From assembly GCA_947044405.1 (NCBI GenBank), contig CAMRHE010000463.1:1177001-1241000 (forward strand): a stretch of DNA of 64,000 nt, read 5' to 3'. The DNA is from Leptodactylus fallax. Its lineage: Eukaryota; Chordata; Amphibia; Anura; Leptodactylidae. Below the pieces are notes generated by a model. It worked only from the letters and a program-made list of their open reading frames with translations. It searched no databases and was not told where the DNA came from. The translations under genes and the position numbers were made by a program. Below are positions 23,958-35,794 of the stretch, piece by piece. Every line of letters starts with the position of its first letter. Position 1 is the first letter of the stretch.

Positions 23958-24060
23958 AGGGAAGATATCTGGTGTTTCTAGTACGATTAGTAATGAGACA
24001 TCAGGGGTACAGTGTAACGTGTTATGACGGATTATTATATTATATACTTCGTATAATTTA
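23958..24060. other. Proximal upstream region of the APBB1 promoter
   Basis: AT-rich unique sequence between the 41-bp array and the promoter motifs. There is no TATA box at a sensible distance from the inferred start. Confidence 0.4.
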
Positions 24061-24140
24061 TCTCTGACCTTCCCAACATGGCGGCAATGAGCAGTTAACC
24101 GGAAATGCGTCATCACTGGCCGGAAGTGCGGCGGAGACCA
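24061..24140 (+). promoter_or_regulatory. APBB1: Probable APBB1 promoter (YY1-like, ETS-like and CRE-like sites)
   Basis: Within 60 bases there are AACATGGCGGC (24075-24085, YY1-like), CCGGAAAT (24099-24106) and CCGGAAGTG (24120-24128), both ETS-like, and TGCGTCATCA (24106-24115, CRE/ATF-like). The stretch is CpG-rich compared with its surroundings and has no TATA box. This is the usual make-up of a broad vertebrate promoter. A consensus splice donor follows at 24193. It is on the correct strand and upstream of the APBB1 coding exons with no other gene between them, so I assign it to APBB1. A promoter for an antisense transcript is possible. Confidence 0.55.
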
Positions 24141-24192
24141 TCAGGGCGGCGACCGTAGAGATAACGGGACCGGGAGAAACGGAAGAGAAGAG
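24130..24192 (+). other. APBB1: Probable APBB1 non-coding exon 1 (start approximate)
   Basis: GC-rich sequence ends in GAAGAG|GTGAGG, a near-perfect splice donor with the intron starting at 24193. No ATG leads into a long frame, so it would be 5' UTR. The start position is a guess from the promoter motifs. Vertebrate APBB1 genes have a non-coding first exon (family knowledge). Confidence 0.45.
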
Positions 24193-24263
24193 GTGAGGTA
24201 TTAACCCTGTGACTTCCGGATCACTGTCACATGGCTGTCTATAGGAGAGCGACATGAGGAGCC

Positions 24264-25822
24264 GTGTATATGTATACACACCCCTGTATATGTATACACA
24301 CCCCTGTATATGTATACACACCCCTCTATATGTATACACACCCCTGTATATACCCCTGTATATGTATACACACCCCTCTATATGTATACACACCCCTCTA
24401 TATGTATACACACCCCTGTATATACCCCTGTATATGTATACACACCCCTCTATATGTATACACACCCCTCTATATGTATACACACCCCTCTATATGTATA
24501 CACACCCCTCTATATGTATACACACCCCTGTATATGTATACACACCCCTGTATATGTATACACACCTCTGTATATACCGCTGTATATGTATACACACCCC
24601 TGTATATACCCCTGTATATGTATACACACCTCTGTATATGTATACACACCCCTGTATATGTATACACACCCCTGTATATACCCCTGTATATGTATACACA
24701 CCCCTGTATATGTATACACACCCCTGTATATGTATACACACCCCTGTATATGTATACACACCCCTGTATATACCCCTGTATATGTATACACACCTCTGTA
24801 TATACCCCTGTATATGTATACACACCCCTGTATATGTATACACACCCCTGTATATGTATACACACCCCTGTATATGTATACACACCCCTCTATATGTATA
24901 CACACCCCTGTATATGTATACACACCCCTGTATATATCCCTGTATATGTATACACACCCCTGTATATACCCCTGTATATGTATACACACCCCTGTATATG
25001 TATACATACCCCTGTATATGTATACACACCCCTGTATATATCCCTGTATATGTATACACACCTCTGTATATACCGCTGTATATGTATACACACCCCTGTA
25101 TATACCCCTGTATATGTATACATACCCCTGTATATGTATACACACCCCTGTATATATCCCTGTATATGTATACACACCTCTGTATATACCGCTGTATATG
25201 TATACACACTCCTGTATATACCCCTGTATATGTATACACACCCCTGTATATATCCCTGTATATGTATACACACCTCTGTATATACCGCTGTATATGTATA
25301 CACACCCCTGTATATATCCCTGTATATGTATACACACCTCTGTATATACCGCTGTATATGTATACACACTCCTGTATATGTATACACACCCCTGTATATA
25401 CCGCTGTATATGTATACACACCCCTGTATATACCGCTGTATATGTATACACACCCCTGTATATACCCCTGTATATGTATACACACCCCTGTATATACCCC
25501 TGTATATGTATACACACCCCTGTATATACCGCTGTATATGTATACACACCCCTGTATATACCGCTGTATATGTATACACACCCCTGTATATGTATACACA
25601 CCCCTGTATATACCGCTGTATATGTATACACACCCCTGTATATACCGCTGTATATGTATACACACCCCTGTATATGTATACACACCCCTGTATATACCGC
25701 TGTATATGTATACACACCCCTGTATATACCGCTGTATATGTATACACACTCCTTTATATACACCACTTTATATTTATACACATCTGTATGTACTGCTCTA
25801 TATCTGTATACACTCATGTATA
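24264..25822. repeat. Composite minisatellite: 20-bp CCCCTGTATATGTATACACA plus 12-bp CCCCTGTATATA
   Basis: Two unit types alternate irregularly: the 20-bp form, and a 12-bp form that lacks the GTATACACA end (variants CCGCTGTATATA, CCTCTGTATATA). Alternating pyrimidine-purine TGTATATGTATACACA makes every unit nearly self-complementary, so all frames on both strands are open (up to 565 codons). None is believable as a gene. The array lies in the first APBB1 intron, starting about 70 bases after the donor. Confidence 0.93.
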
Positions 25823-25824
25823 TA

Positions 25825-27362
<1,538 letters not shown>

Positions 27363-27364
27363 TA

Positions 27365-27617
27365 GCTCCCTTTATATTTACGCTCCTCTGTGTATACGTG
27401 TCTCTATATGTACACACCTCTTTATATTCCATTCTAGAGTTATACGCACCCCTGTATATAATATGTATTTGCACACCTATATATACTGCTTTATATGTAA
27501 GACTTCATCCAGTCCATTTCTGTGTGTGTTTGTATATATACTGTATATACCAGTGGCTGGGAGTCCCTATACATTATATACATAGAGCTTTCCTGGACAG
27601 TAATGTGACTCCTTTGT
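27365..27617. repeat. Decayed tail of the GTATACACA-type minisatellite
   Basis: Degenerate units such as CTCTGTGTATACGTGTCTCT and CCCCTGTATATAATATG continue the 24264-25822 array on the far side of the Tc1 insertion and then fade into unique sequence. No gene is seen. Confidence 0.6.
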
Positions 27618-29870
27618 TCTGCAGCATGTTGGTTCAGTGGTTAGCAGTGTTATGTTGCAGTACAGTGGCTCAGTGGTTAGCAGTGTTATGTTGCAGTACA
27701 GTGGCTCAGTGGTTAGCAGTGTTATGTTGCAGTGCTGGGGCTCAGTGGTTAGCAGTGTTATGTTGCAGTGCTGGGGCTCAGTGGTTAGCAGTGTTATGTT
27801 GCAGTACAGTGGCTCAGTGGTTAGCAGTGTTATGTTGCAGTACAGTGGCTCAGTGGTTAGCAGTGTTATGTTGCAGTACAGTGGCTCAGTGGTTAGCAGT
27901 GTTATGTTGCAGTGCTGGGGCTCAGTGGTTAGCAGTGTTATGTTGCAGTGCTGGGGCTCAGTGGTTAGCAGTGTTATGTTGCAGTACAGTGGCTCAGTGG
28001 TTAGCAGTGTTATGTTGCAGTACAGTGGCTCAGTGGTTAGCAGTGTTATGTTGCAGTGCTGGGGCTCAGTGGTTAGCAGTGTTATGTTGCAGTGCTGGGG
28101 CTCAGTGGTTAGCAGTGTTATGTTGCAGTGCTGGGGCTCAGTGGTTAGCAGTGTTATGTTGCAGTGCTGGGGCTCAGTGGTTAGCAGTGTTATGTTGCAG
28201 TACAGTGGCTCAGTGGTTAGTAGTGTTATGTTGCAGTGCTGGGGCTCAGTGGTTAGCAGTGTTATGTTGCAGTGCTGGGGCTCAGTGGTTAGCAGTGTTA
28301 TGTTGCAGTACAGTGGCTCAGTGGTTAGCAGTGTTATGTTGCAGTGCTGGGGCTCAGTGGTTTGCAGTGTTATGTTGCAGTGCTGGGGCTCAGTGGTTAA
28401 AAGTGTTATGTTGCAGTGCTGGGGCTCAGTGGTTAGTGTTATGTTGCAGTACAGTGGCTCAGTGATTAGCAGTGTTATCTTACTGTACAATGGCTCAGTG
28501 GTTAGCAGTGTTATGTTGCAGTGCTGGGGCTCAGTGGTTAGCAGTGTTATGTTGCAGTGCTGGGGCTCAGTGGTTAGAAGTGTTATGTTGCAGTGCTGGG
28601 GCTCAGTGGTTAGTGTTATGTTGCAGTACAGTGGCTCAGTGGTTAGCAGTGTTATGTTGCAGTACAGTGGCTCAGTGGTTAGCAGTGTTATGTTGCAGTG
28701 CTGGGGCTCAGTGGTTAGCAGTGTTATGTTGCAGTGCTGGGGCTCAGTGGTTAGCAGTGTTATGTTGCAGTGCTGGGGCTCAGTGGTTAGCAGTGTTATG
28801 TTACAGTGCTGGGGCTCAGTGGTTAGTGTTATGTTGCAGTACAGTGGCTCAGTGATTAGCAGTGTTATGTTGCAGTGCTGGGGCTCAGTGGTTAGCAGTG
28901 TTATGTTGCAGTACAGTGGCTCAGTGGTTAGCAGTGTTATGTTGCAGTGCTGGGGCTCAGTGGTTAGCAGTGTTATGTTGCAGTGCTGGGGCTCAGTGGT
29001 TAGTGTTATGTTGCAGTGCTGGGGCTCAGTGGTTAGCAGTGTTATGTTGCAGTGCTGGGGCTCAGTGGTTAGCAGTGTTATGTTGCAGTGCTGGGGCTCA
29101 GTGGTTAGTGTTATGTTGCAGTGCTGGGGCTCAGTGGTTAGCAGTGTTATGTTGCAGTACAGTGGCTCAGTGGTTAGCAGTGTTATGTTGCAGTGCTGGG
29201 GCTCAGTGGTTAGCAGTGTTATGTTGCAGTGCTGGGGCTCAGTGGTTAGTGTTATGTTGCAGTGCTGGGGCTCAGTGGTTAGCAGTGTTATGTTGCAGTA
29301 CAGTGGCTCAGTGGTTAGCAGTGTTATGTTGCAGTGCTGGGGCTCAGTGGTTAGCAGTGTTATGTTGCAGTGCTGGGGCTCAGTGGTTAGTGTTATGTTG
29401 CAGTGCTGGGGCTCAGTGGTTAGCAGTGTTATGTTGCAGTGCTGGGGCTCAGTGGTTAGCAGTGTTATGTTGCAGTGCTGGGGCTCAGTGGTTAGCAGTG
29501 TTATGTTGCAGTGCTGGGGCTCAGTGGTTAGTGTTATGTTGCAGTGCTGGGGCTCAGTGGTTAGCAGTGTTATGTTGCAGTACAGTGGCTCAGTGGTTAG
29601 CAGTGTTATGTTGCAGTGCTGGGGCTCAGTGGTTAGCAGTGTTATGTTGCAGTGCTGGGGCTCAGTGGTTAGTGTTATGTTGCAGTGCTGGGGCTCAGTG
29701 GTTAGCAGTGTTATGTTGCAGTACAGTGGCTCAGTGATTAGCAGTGTTATCTTACTGTACAATGGCTCAGTGGTTAGCAGTGTTATGTTGCAGTGCTGGG
29801 GCTCAGTGATTAGCAGTGTTATCTTACTGTACAATGGCTCAGTGGTTAGCAGTTTCATGTTGCAGTGTTG
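27618..29870 (+). repeat. Minisatellite of tRNA A-box-like units, 36 bp, about 62 copies
   Basis: The unit is GTGGCTCAGTGGTTAGCAGT followed by GTTATGTTGCAGTACA (or ...CAGTGCTGGG). A 33-bp variant lacks AGC. Each unit holds TGGCTCAGTGG, a good match to the RNA polymerase III A box. No B box (GGTTCRANNCC) is present in the unit. Since 36 is a multiple of three, both strands are open for more than 740 codons; this is a consequence of unit length. The unit corresponds to the head of a widespread frog/fish tRNA-like interspersed repeat (from memory). Confidence 0.9.
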
Positions 29871-29983
29871 AGGCTCTGGCTTTTAGCCTTACTTTTTGGG
29901 GACATGGACTGATTGATCTCTGTACTGCACTGCAGAATATGTTAGTGCTATGTCAGCAAATAACCTCCCTCATCTCATTGCAG
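29871..29983 (+). repeat. Tail of the same SINE-like repeat, then intron sequence
   Basis: TTTTTGGGGACATGGACTGA through GCAGAATATGTTAGTGCTAT resembles the 3' part of frog tRNA-like repeats (CTGCGGAATATGTTGGCGCTAT-type end). Head plus tail suggest that one insertion had its head amplified into the 27.6-29.9 kb array. The last 30 bases are a pyrimidine-rich splice acceptor tract ending in TTGCAG at 29983. Confidence 0.5.
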
Positions 29984-30028
29984 GTCCTTTCTTGGCAGAG
30001 AATGATCGGCGTCCTGCAGAGATCCCAA
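29984..30028 (+). other. APBB1: Possible second 5' UTR exon of APBB1
   Basis: This 45-base segment lies between a good acceptor (CCTCCCTCATCTCATTGCAG) and a consensus donor (CAA|GTAAGT). It holds an ATG at 30002. Spliced to the coding exon from either candidate acceptor (35146 or 35154), that ATG opens a short frame out of register with the main start and ending soon after it. It would therefore be an upstream ORF, not the protein start. Only transcript data can confirm the exon. Confidence 0.4.
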
Positions 30029-30109
30029 GTAAGTACTTGTGAGAAAGGGGGCGCTGACGAGGCCGCAGTGGTCAGGGCCGGGTGTCTGTGTGGAGAGACA
30101 TTGCAGTGT

Positions 30110-33100
30110 GACCAGTAGACAGTTCCCAATGCTGACCTCTGGTCCTGGGTATAATGACCAGTAGACAGGTGTCGGTGCTGACCTCTGGTCCTGGGTATAA
30201 TGACCAGTAGACAGGTCTCGGTGCTGACCTTCGTTCCTCGGTATAATGACCAGTAGACAGGTGTCGGTGCTGACCTCTGGTCCTGGGTATAATGACCAGT
30301 AGACAGGTCTCAGTTCTTACCTCTGGTCCTGGGTATAATGACCAGTAGACAGGTCTCGGTGCTGACCTCTGGTCCTGGGTATAATGACCAGTAGACAGGT
30401 CTCAGTTCTTACCTCTGGTCCTGGGTATAATGACCAGTAGACAGGTCTCGGTGCTGACCTTTGGTCCTGGATATAATGACCAGTAGACAGGTGTCGGTGC
30501 TGACCTCCGGTCCTGGGTATAATGACCAGTAGACAGGTCTCGGTGCTGACCTCTGGTCCTGGGTATAATGACCAGTAGACAGGTCTCGGTGCTGACCTCT
30601 GGTCCTGGATATAATGACCAGTAGACAGGTCTCGGTGCTGACCTCTGGTCCTGGGTATAATGACCAGTAGACAGGTCTCGGTGCTGACCTCTGGTCCTGG
30701 GTATAATGACCAGTAGACAGGTCTCGGTGCTGACCTCTGGTCCTGGGTATAATGACCAGTAGACAGGTGTCGGTGCTGACCTCCGGTCCTGGGTATAATG
30801 ACCAGTAGACAGGTGTCGGTGCTGACCTCTGGTCCTGGGTATAATGACCAGTAGACAGGTGTCGGTGCTGACCTCTGGTCCTGGGTATAATGACCAGTAG
30901 ACAGGTGTCGGTGCTGACCTCCGGTCCTGGGTATAATGACCAGTAGACAGGTGTCGGTGCTGACCTCTGGTCCTGGGTATAATGACCAGTAGACAGGTCT
31001 CGGTGCTGACCTCTGGTCCTGGGTATAATGACCAGTAGACAGGTCTCGGTGCTGACCTCTGGTCCTGGGTATAATGACCAGTAGACAGGTCTCGGTGCTG
31101 ACCTCCGGTCCTGGGTATAATGACCAGTAGACAGGTGTCGGTGCTGACCTCTGGTCCTGGGTATAATGACCAGTAGACAGGTGTCGGTGCTGACCTCTGG
31201 TCCTGGGTATAATGACCAGTAGACAGGTCTCGGTGCTGACCTCTGGTCCTGGGTATAATGACCAGTAGACAGGTCTCGGTGCTGACCTCTGGTCCTGGGT
31301 ATAATGACCAGTAGACAGGTCTCGGTGCTGACCTCTGGTCCTGGGTATAATGACCAGTAGACAGGTGTCGGTGCTGACCTTCGTTCCTCGGTATAATGAC
31401 CAGTAGACAGGTGTCAGTGCTGACCTTCGTTCCTTGGTATAATGACCAGTAGACAGGTCTCAGTGCTGACCTCTGGTCCTCGGTATAATGACTAGTAGAA
31501 AGGTCTCGGTGCTGACCTCTGGTTCAGTTTCGGGTATAATGACCAGTAGACAGGTCTCGGTGCTGACCTCTGGTCCTGGGTATAATGACCAGTAGACAGG
31601 TGTCGGTGCTGACCTCTGGTCCTGGGTATAATGACCAGTAGACAGGTCTCGGTGCTGACCTCTGGTCCTGGGTATAATGACCAGTAGACAGGTCTCGGTG
31701 CTGACCTCTGGTCTTGGGTATAATGACCAGTAGACAGTTCTCGGTGCTGACCTCTGGTCCTGGGTATAATGACCAGTAGACAGGTCTCGGTGCTGACCTC
31801 TGGTCCTGGGTATAATGACCAGTAGACAGGTGTCGGTGCTGACCTTCGTTCCTCGATATAATGGCCAGTAGACAGGTGTCGGTGCTGACCTTCGTTCCTC
31901 GGTATAATGACCAGTAGACAGGTCTCAGTGCTGACCTCTGGTCCTCGTTATAATGACTAGTAGAAAGGTCTCGGTGCTGACCTCTGGTTCAGTTTCGGGT
32001 ATAATGACCAGTAGACAGGTCTCGGTGCTGACCTCTGGTCCTGGGTATAATGACCAGTAGACAGGTGTCGGTGCTGACCTTCGTTCCTCGGTATAATGAC
32101 CAGTAGACAGGTGTCGGTGCTGACCTCTGGTCCTGGGTATAATGACCAGTAGACAGGTCTCGGTGCTGACCTCTGGTCCTGGGTATAATGACCAGTAGAC
32201 AGGTGTCGGTGCTGACCTCTGGTCCTGGGTATAATGACCAGTAGACAGGTCTCGGTGCTGACCTCTGGTCCTGGGTATAATGACCAGTAGACAGGTGTCG
32301 GTGCTGACCTCTGGTCCTGGGTATAATGACCAGTAGACAGGTCTCGGTGCTGACCTCTGGTCCTGGGTATAATGACCAGTAGACAGGTGTCGGTGCTGAC
32401 CTCTGGTCCTGGGTATAATGACCAGTAGACAGGTGTCGGTGCTGACCTTCGTTCCTCGGTATAATGACCAGTAGACAGGTGTCAGTGCTGACCTTCGTTC
32501 CTTGGTATAATGACCAGTAGACAGGTCTCAGTGCTGACCTCTGGTCCTCGGTATAATGACTAGTAGAAAGGTCTCGGTGCTGACCTCTGGTTCAGTTTCG
32601 GGTATAATGACCAGTAGACAGGTCTCGGTGCTGACCTCTGGTCCTGGGTATAATGACCAGTAGACAGGTGTCGGTGCTGACCTCTGGTCCTGGGTATAAT
32701 GACCAGTAGACAGGTCTCGGTGCTGACCTCTGGTCCTGGGTATAATGACCAGTAGACAGGTCTCGGTGCTGACCTCTGGTCTTGGGTATAATGACCAGTA
32801 GACAGTTCTCGGTGCTGACCTCTGGTCCTGGGTATAATGACCAGTAGACAGGTCTCGGTGCTGACCTCTGGTCCTGGGTATAATGACCAGTAGACAGGTG
32901 TCGGTGCTGACCTTCGTTCCTCGGTATAATGGCCAGTAGACAGGTGTCGGTGCTGACCTTCGTTCCTCGGTATAATGACCAGTAGACAGGTCTCAGTGCT
33001 GACCTCTGGTCCTCGTTATAATGACTAGTAGAAAGGTCTCGGTGCTGACCTCTGGTTCAGTTTCGGGTATAATGACCAGTAGACAGGTCTCGGTGCTGAC

Positions 33101-35028
33101 CTCTGGTCCTGGGTATAATGACCAGTAGACAGGTGTCGGTGCTGACCTTCGTTCCTCGGTATAATGACCAGTAGACAGGTGTCGGTGCTGACCTCTGGTC
33201 CTGGGTATAATGACCAGTAGACAGGTCTCGGTGCTGACCTCTGGTCCTGGGTATAATGACCAGTAGACAGGTGTCGGTGCTGACCTCTGGTCCTGGGTAT
33301 AATGACCAGTAGACAGGTCTCGGTGCTGACCTCTGGTCCTGGGTATAATGACCAGTAGACAGGTGTCGGTGCTGACCTCTGGTCCTGGGTATAATGACCA
33401 GTAGACAGGTCTCGGTGCTGACCTCTGGTCCTGGGTATAATGACCAGTAGACAGGTGTCGGTGCTGACCTCTGGTCCTGGGTATAATGACCAGTAGACAG
33501 GTGTCGGTGCTGACCTCTGGTCCTGGGTATAATGACCAGTAGACAGGTGTCGGTGCTGACCTCTGGTCCTGGGTATAATGACCAGTAGACAGGTGTCGGT
33601 GCTGACCTCTGGTTCTGGATATAATGACCAGTAGACAGGTCTCGGTGCTGACCTCTGGTCCTGGGTATAATGACCAGTAGACAGTTCTCGGTGCTGACCT
33701 CTGGTCCTGGGTATAATGACCAGTAGACAGGTCTCGGTGCTGACCTCTGGTCCTGGGTATAATGACCAGTAGACAGGTGTCAGTTCTTACCTCTGGTCCT
33801 GGGTATAATGACCAGTAGACAGGTCTCAGTTCTTACCTCTGGTCCTGGGTATAATGACCAGTAGACAGGTCTCAGTTCTTACCTCTGGTCCTGGGTATAA
33901 TGACCAGTAGACAGGTGTCGGTGCTGACCTCTGGTCCTGGGTATAATGACCAGTAGACAGATCTCAGTTCTTACCTCTGGTCCTGGATATAATGACCAGT
34001 AGACAGGTCTCGGTGCTGACCTCTGGTCCTGGGTATAATGACCAGTAGACAGGTGTCGGTGCTGACCTCTGGTCCTGGGTATAATGACCAGTAGACAGGT
34101 GTCGGTGCTGACCTCTGGTCCTGGGTATAATGACCAGTAGACAGGTGTCGGTGCTGACCTCTGGTCCTGGGTATAATGACCAGTAGACAGGTCTCGGTGC
34201 TGACCTTTGGTCCTGGATATAATGACCAGTAGACAGGTCTCGGTGCTGACCTCCGGTCCTGGGTATAATGACCAGTAGACAGGTCTCGGTGCTGACCTCT
34301 GGTCCTGGGTATAATGACCAGTAGACAGGTGTCGGTGCTGACCTCTGGTCCTGGGTATAATGACCAGTAGACAGGTTTCGGTGCTGACCTCTGGTCCTGG
34401 GTATAATGACCAGTAGACAGGTCTCGGTGCTGACCTCTGGTCCTGGGTATAATGACCAGTAGACAGGTCTCGGTGCTGACCTCTGGTCCTGGGTATAATG
34501 ACCAGTAGACAGGTCTCGGTGCTGACCTCTGGTCCTGGGTATAATGACCAGTAGACAGGTCTCGGTGCTGACCTCTGGTCCTGGGTATAATGACCAGTAG
34601 ACAGGTCTCGGTGCTGACCTCTGGTCCTGGGTATAATGACCAGTAGACAGGTGTCGGTGCTGACCTTCGTTCCTCGGTATAATGACCAGTAGACAGGTGT
34701 CGGTGCTGACCTTCGTTCCTCGGTATAATGACCAGTAGACAGGTGTCAGTGCTGACCTTCGTTCCTCGGTATAATGACCAGTAGACAGGTCTCAGTGCTG
34801 ACCTCTGGTCCTCGGTATAATGACTAGTAGAAAGGTCTCGGTGCTGACCTCTGGTTCAGTTTCGGGTATAATGACCAGTAGACAGGTCTCGGTGCTGACC
34901 TCTGGTCCTGGGTATAATGACCAGTAGACAGGTGTCGGTGCTGACCTTCGTTCCTCGGTATAATGACCAGTAGACAGGTCTCGGTGCTGACCTCTGGTCC
35001 TGGGTATAATGACCAGTAGACAGGTCTT
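30110..35028. repeat. Minisatellite, 46-bp unit, about 107 copies
   Basis: The unit is GACCAGTAGACAGGTCTCGG followed by TGCTGACCTCTGGTCCTGGGTATAAT. Variants include TGTCGG, CTCAGTTCTTACC, CCTTCGTTCCTCGG and a longer unit with GGTTCAGTTTCGGG. The longer variant recurs near 31522, 31988, 32588, 33053 and 34853 in the same neighbourhood, showing copying of multi-unit blocks. It fills the intron before the first coding exon. Confidence 0.95.
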
Positions 35029-35154
35029 CATGCTCATCTCTTATATAGCTGGACGTAGGTCCCTGACCACACATCTGTATGGATTCTATAGGTGATTATA
35101 AGTTTCATCACCCACATTTCCGCTCTGACTTTTTGGTTTCTCTCAGTTTTTCAG

Positions 35155-35794
35155 TTACTATGTCCGGACCGCTGAGTGAGAAGAGTCCGGTGTCCGCCCT
35201 CACCCTCAGTCTCCTCACCTCTCACAACGACCTCCTGTCTTCCAAGAGTCGGCAGATCTATGCCCACACTGACCTGCAGAGTGCCATGGGGTTAGTCAAC
35301 ACAGAGCTGGGATGCGGCGCTCCCTCAGACCGCACCAACCCAAAATGGCTGAAAGAAGGACAGAACCAGCTACGTAAGGCGGCCGAGCACGAGAAGGAGG
35401 ATCAGAATTGTAACCCCGATCCGGAGCGTCTCAACAAGGACTGGACCAACCGCAACCAAGAGAAAGACCAGAAGCGAACCGAAGAACTGGAGGTGTCCAC
35501 TCTCAATTGTGTGAACCGCAGCAGCATGAACCAGTCCCCTCCGCTGCTCATCCAGGACGGGGAAGATGAGGATGATGATCTTACTCCTGCCCAGAGCGAG
35601 GTCACTGACCCCATTACTACGGAGACCTCCGAGCTCAGTTCTGAGGTTGTGCAGGACAATGGAAGGGGCAGGGAGACCGGGCGCAGTGCCAGCCTCCTGT
35701 TTGGCATGAGAAATACTGGTGGAAGTGATGAGGACTCCAGTTGGGCCACCCTTTCCCAAGGAAGCCCGTCCTATGGCTCCCCCCGATGACACAG
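35155..35794 (+). CDS. APBB1: APBB1 first coding exon (N-terminal region)
   Basis: The acceptor TTTTTCAG ends at 35154 (an alternative, TCTCTCAG, ends at 35146). The ATG at 35160 opens [20 protein letters not shown]. Recognisable Fe65 blocks are [22 protein letters not shown], an acidic stretch [10 protein letters not shown], and [20 protein letters not shown] followed by [15 protein letters not shown]. As written the frame stops at 35787-35789, immediately after that block, because of a six-C run. One C fewer would read GSPDDT and join in phase with the next exon. The donor ACAG|GTAAGA ends the exon at 35794. Confidence 0.93.
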
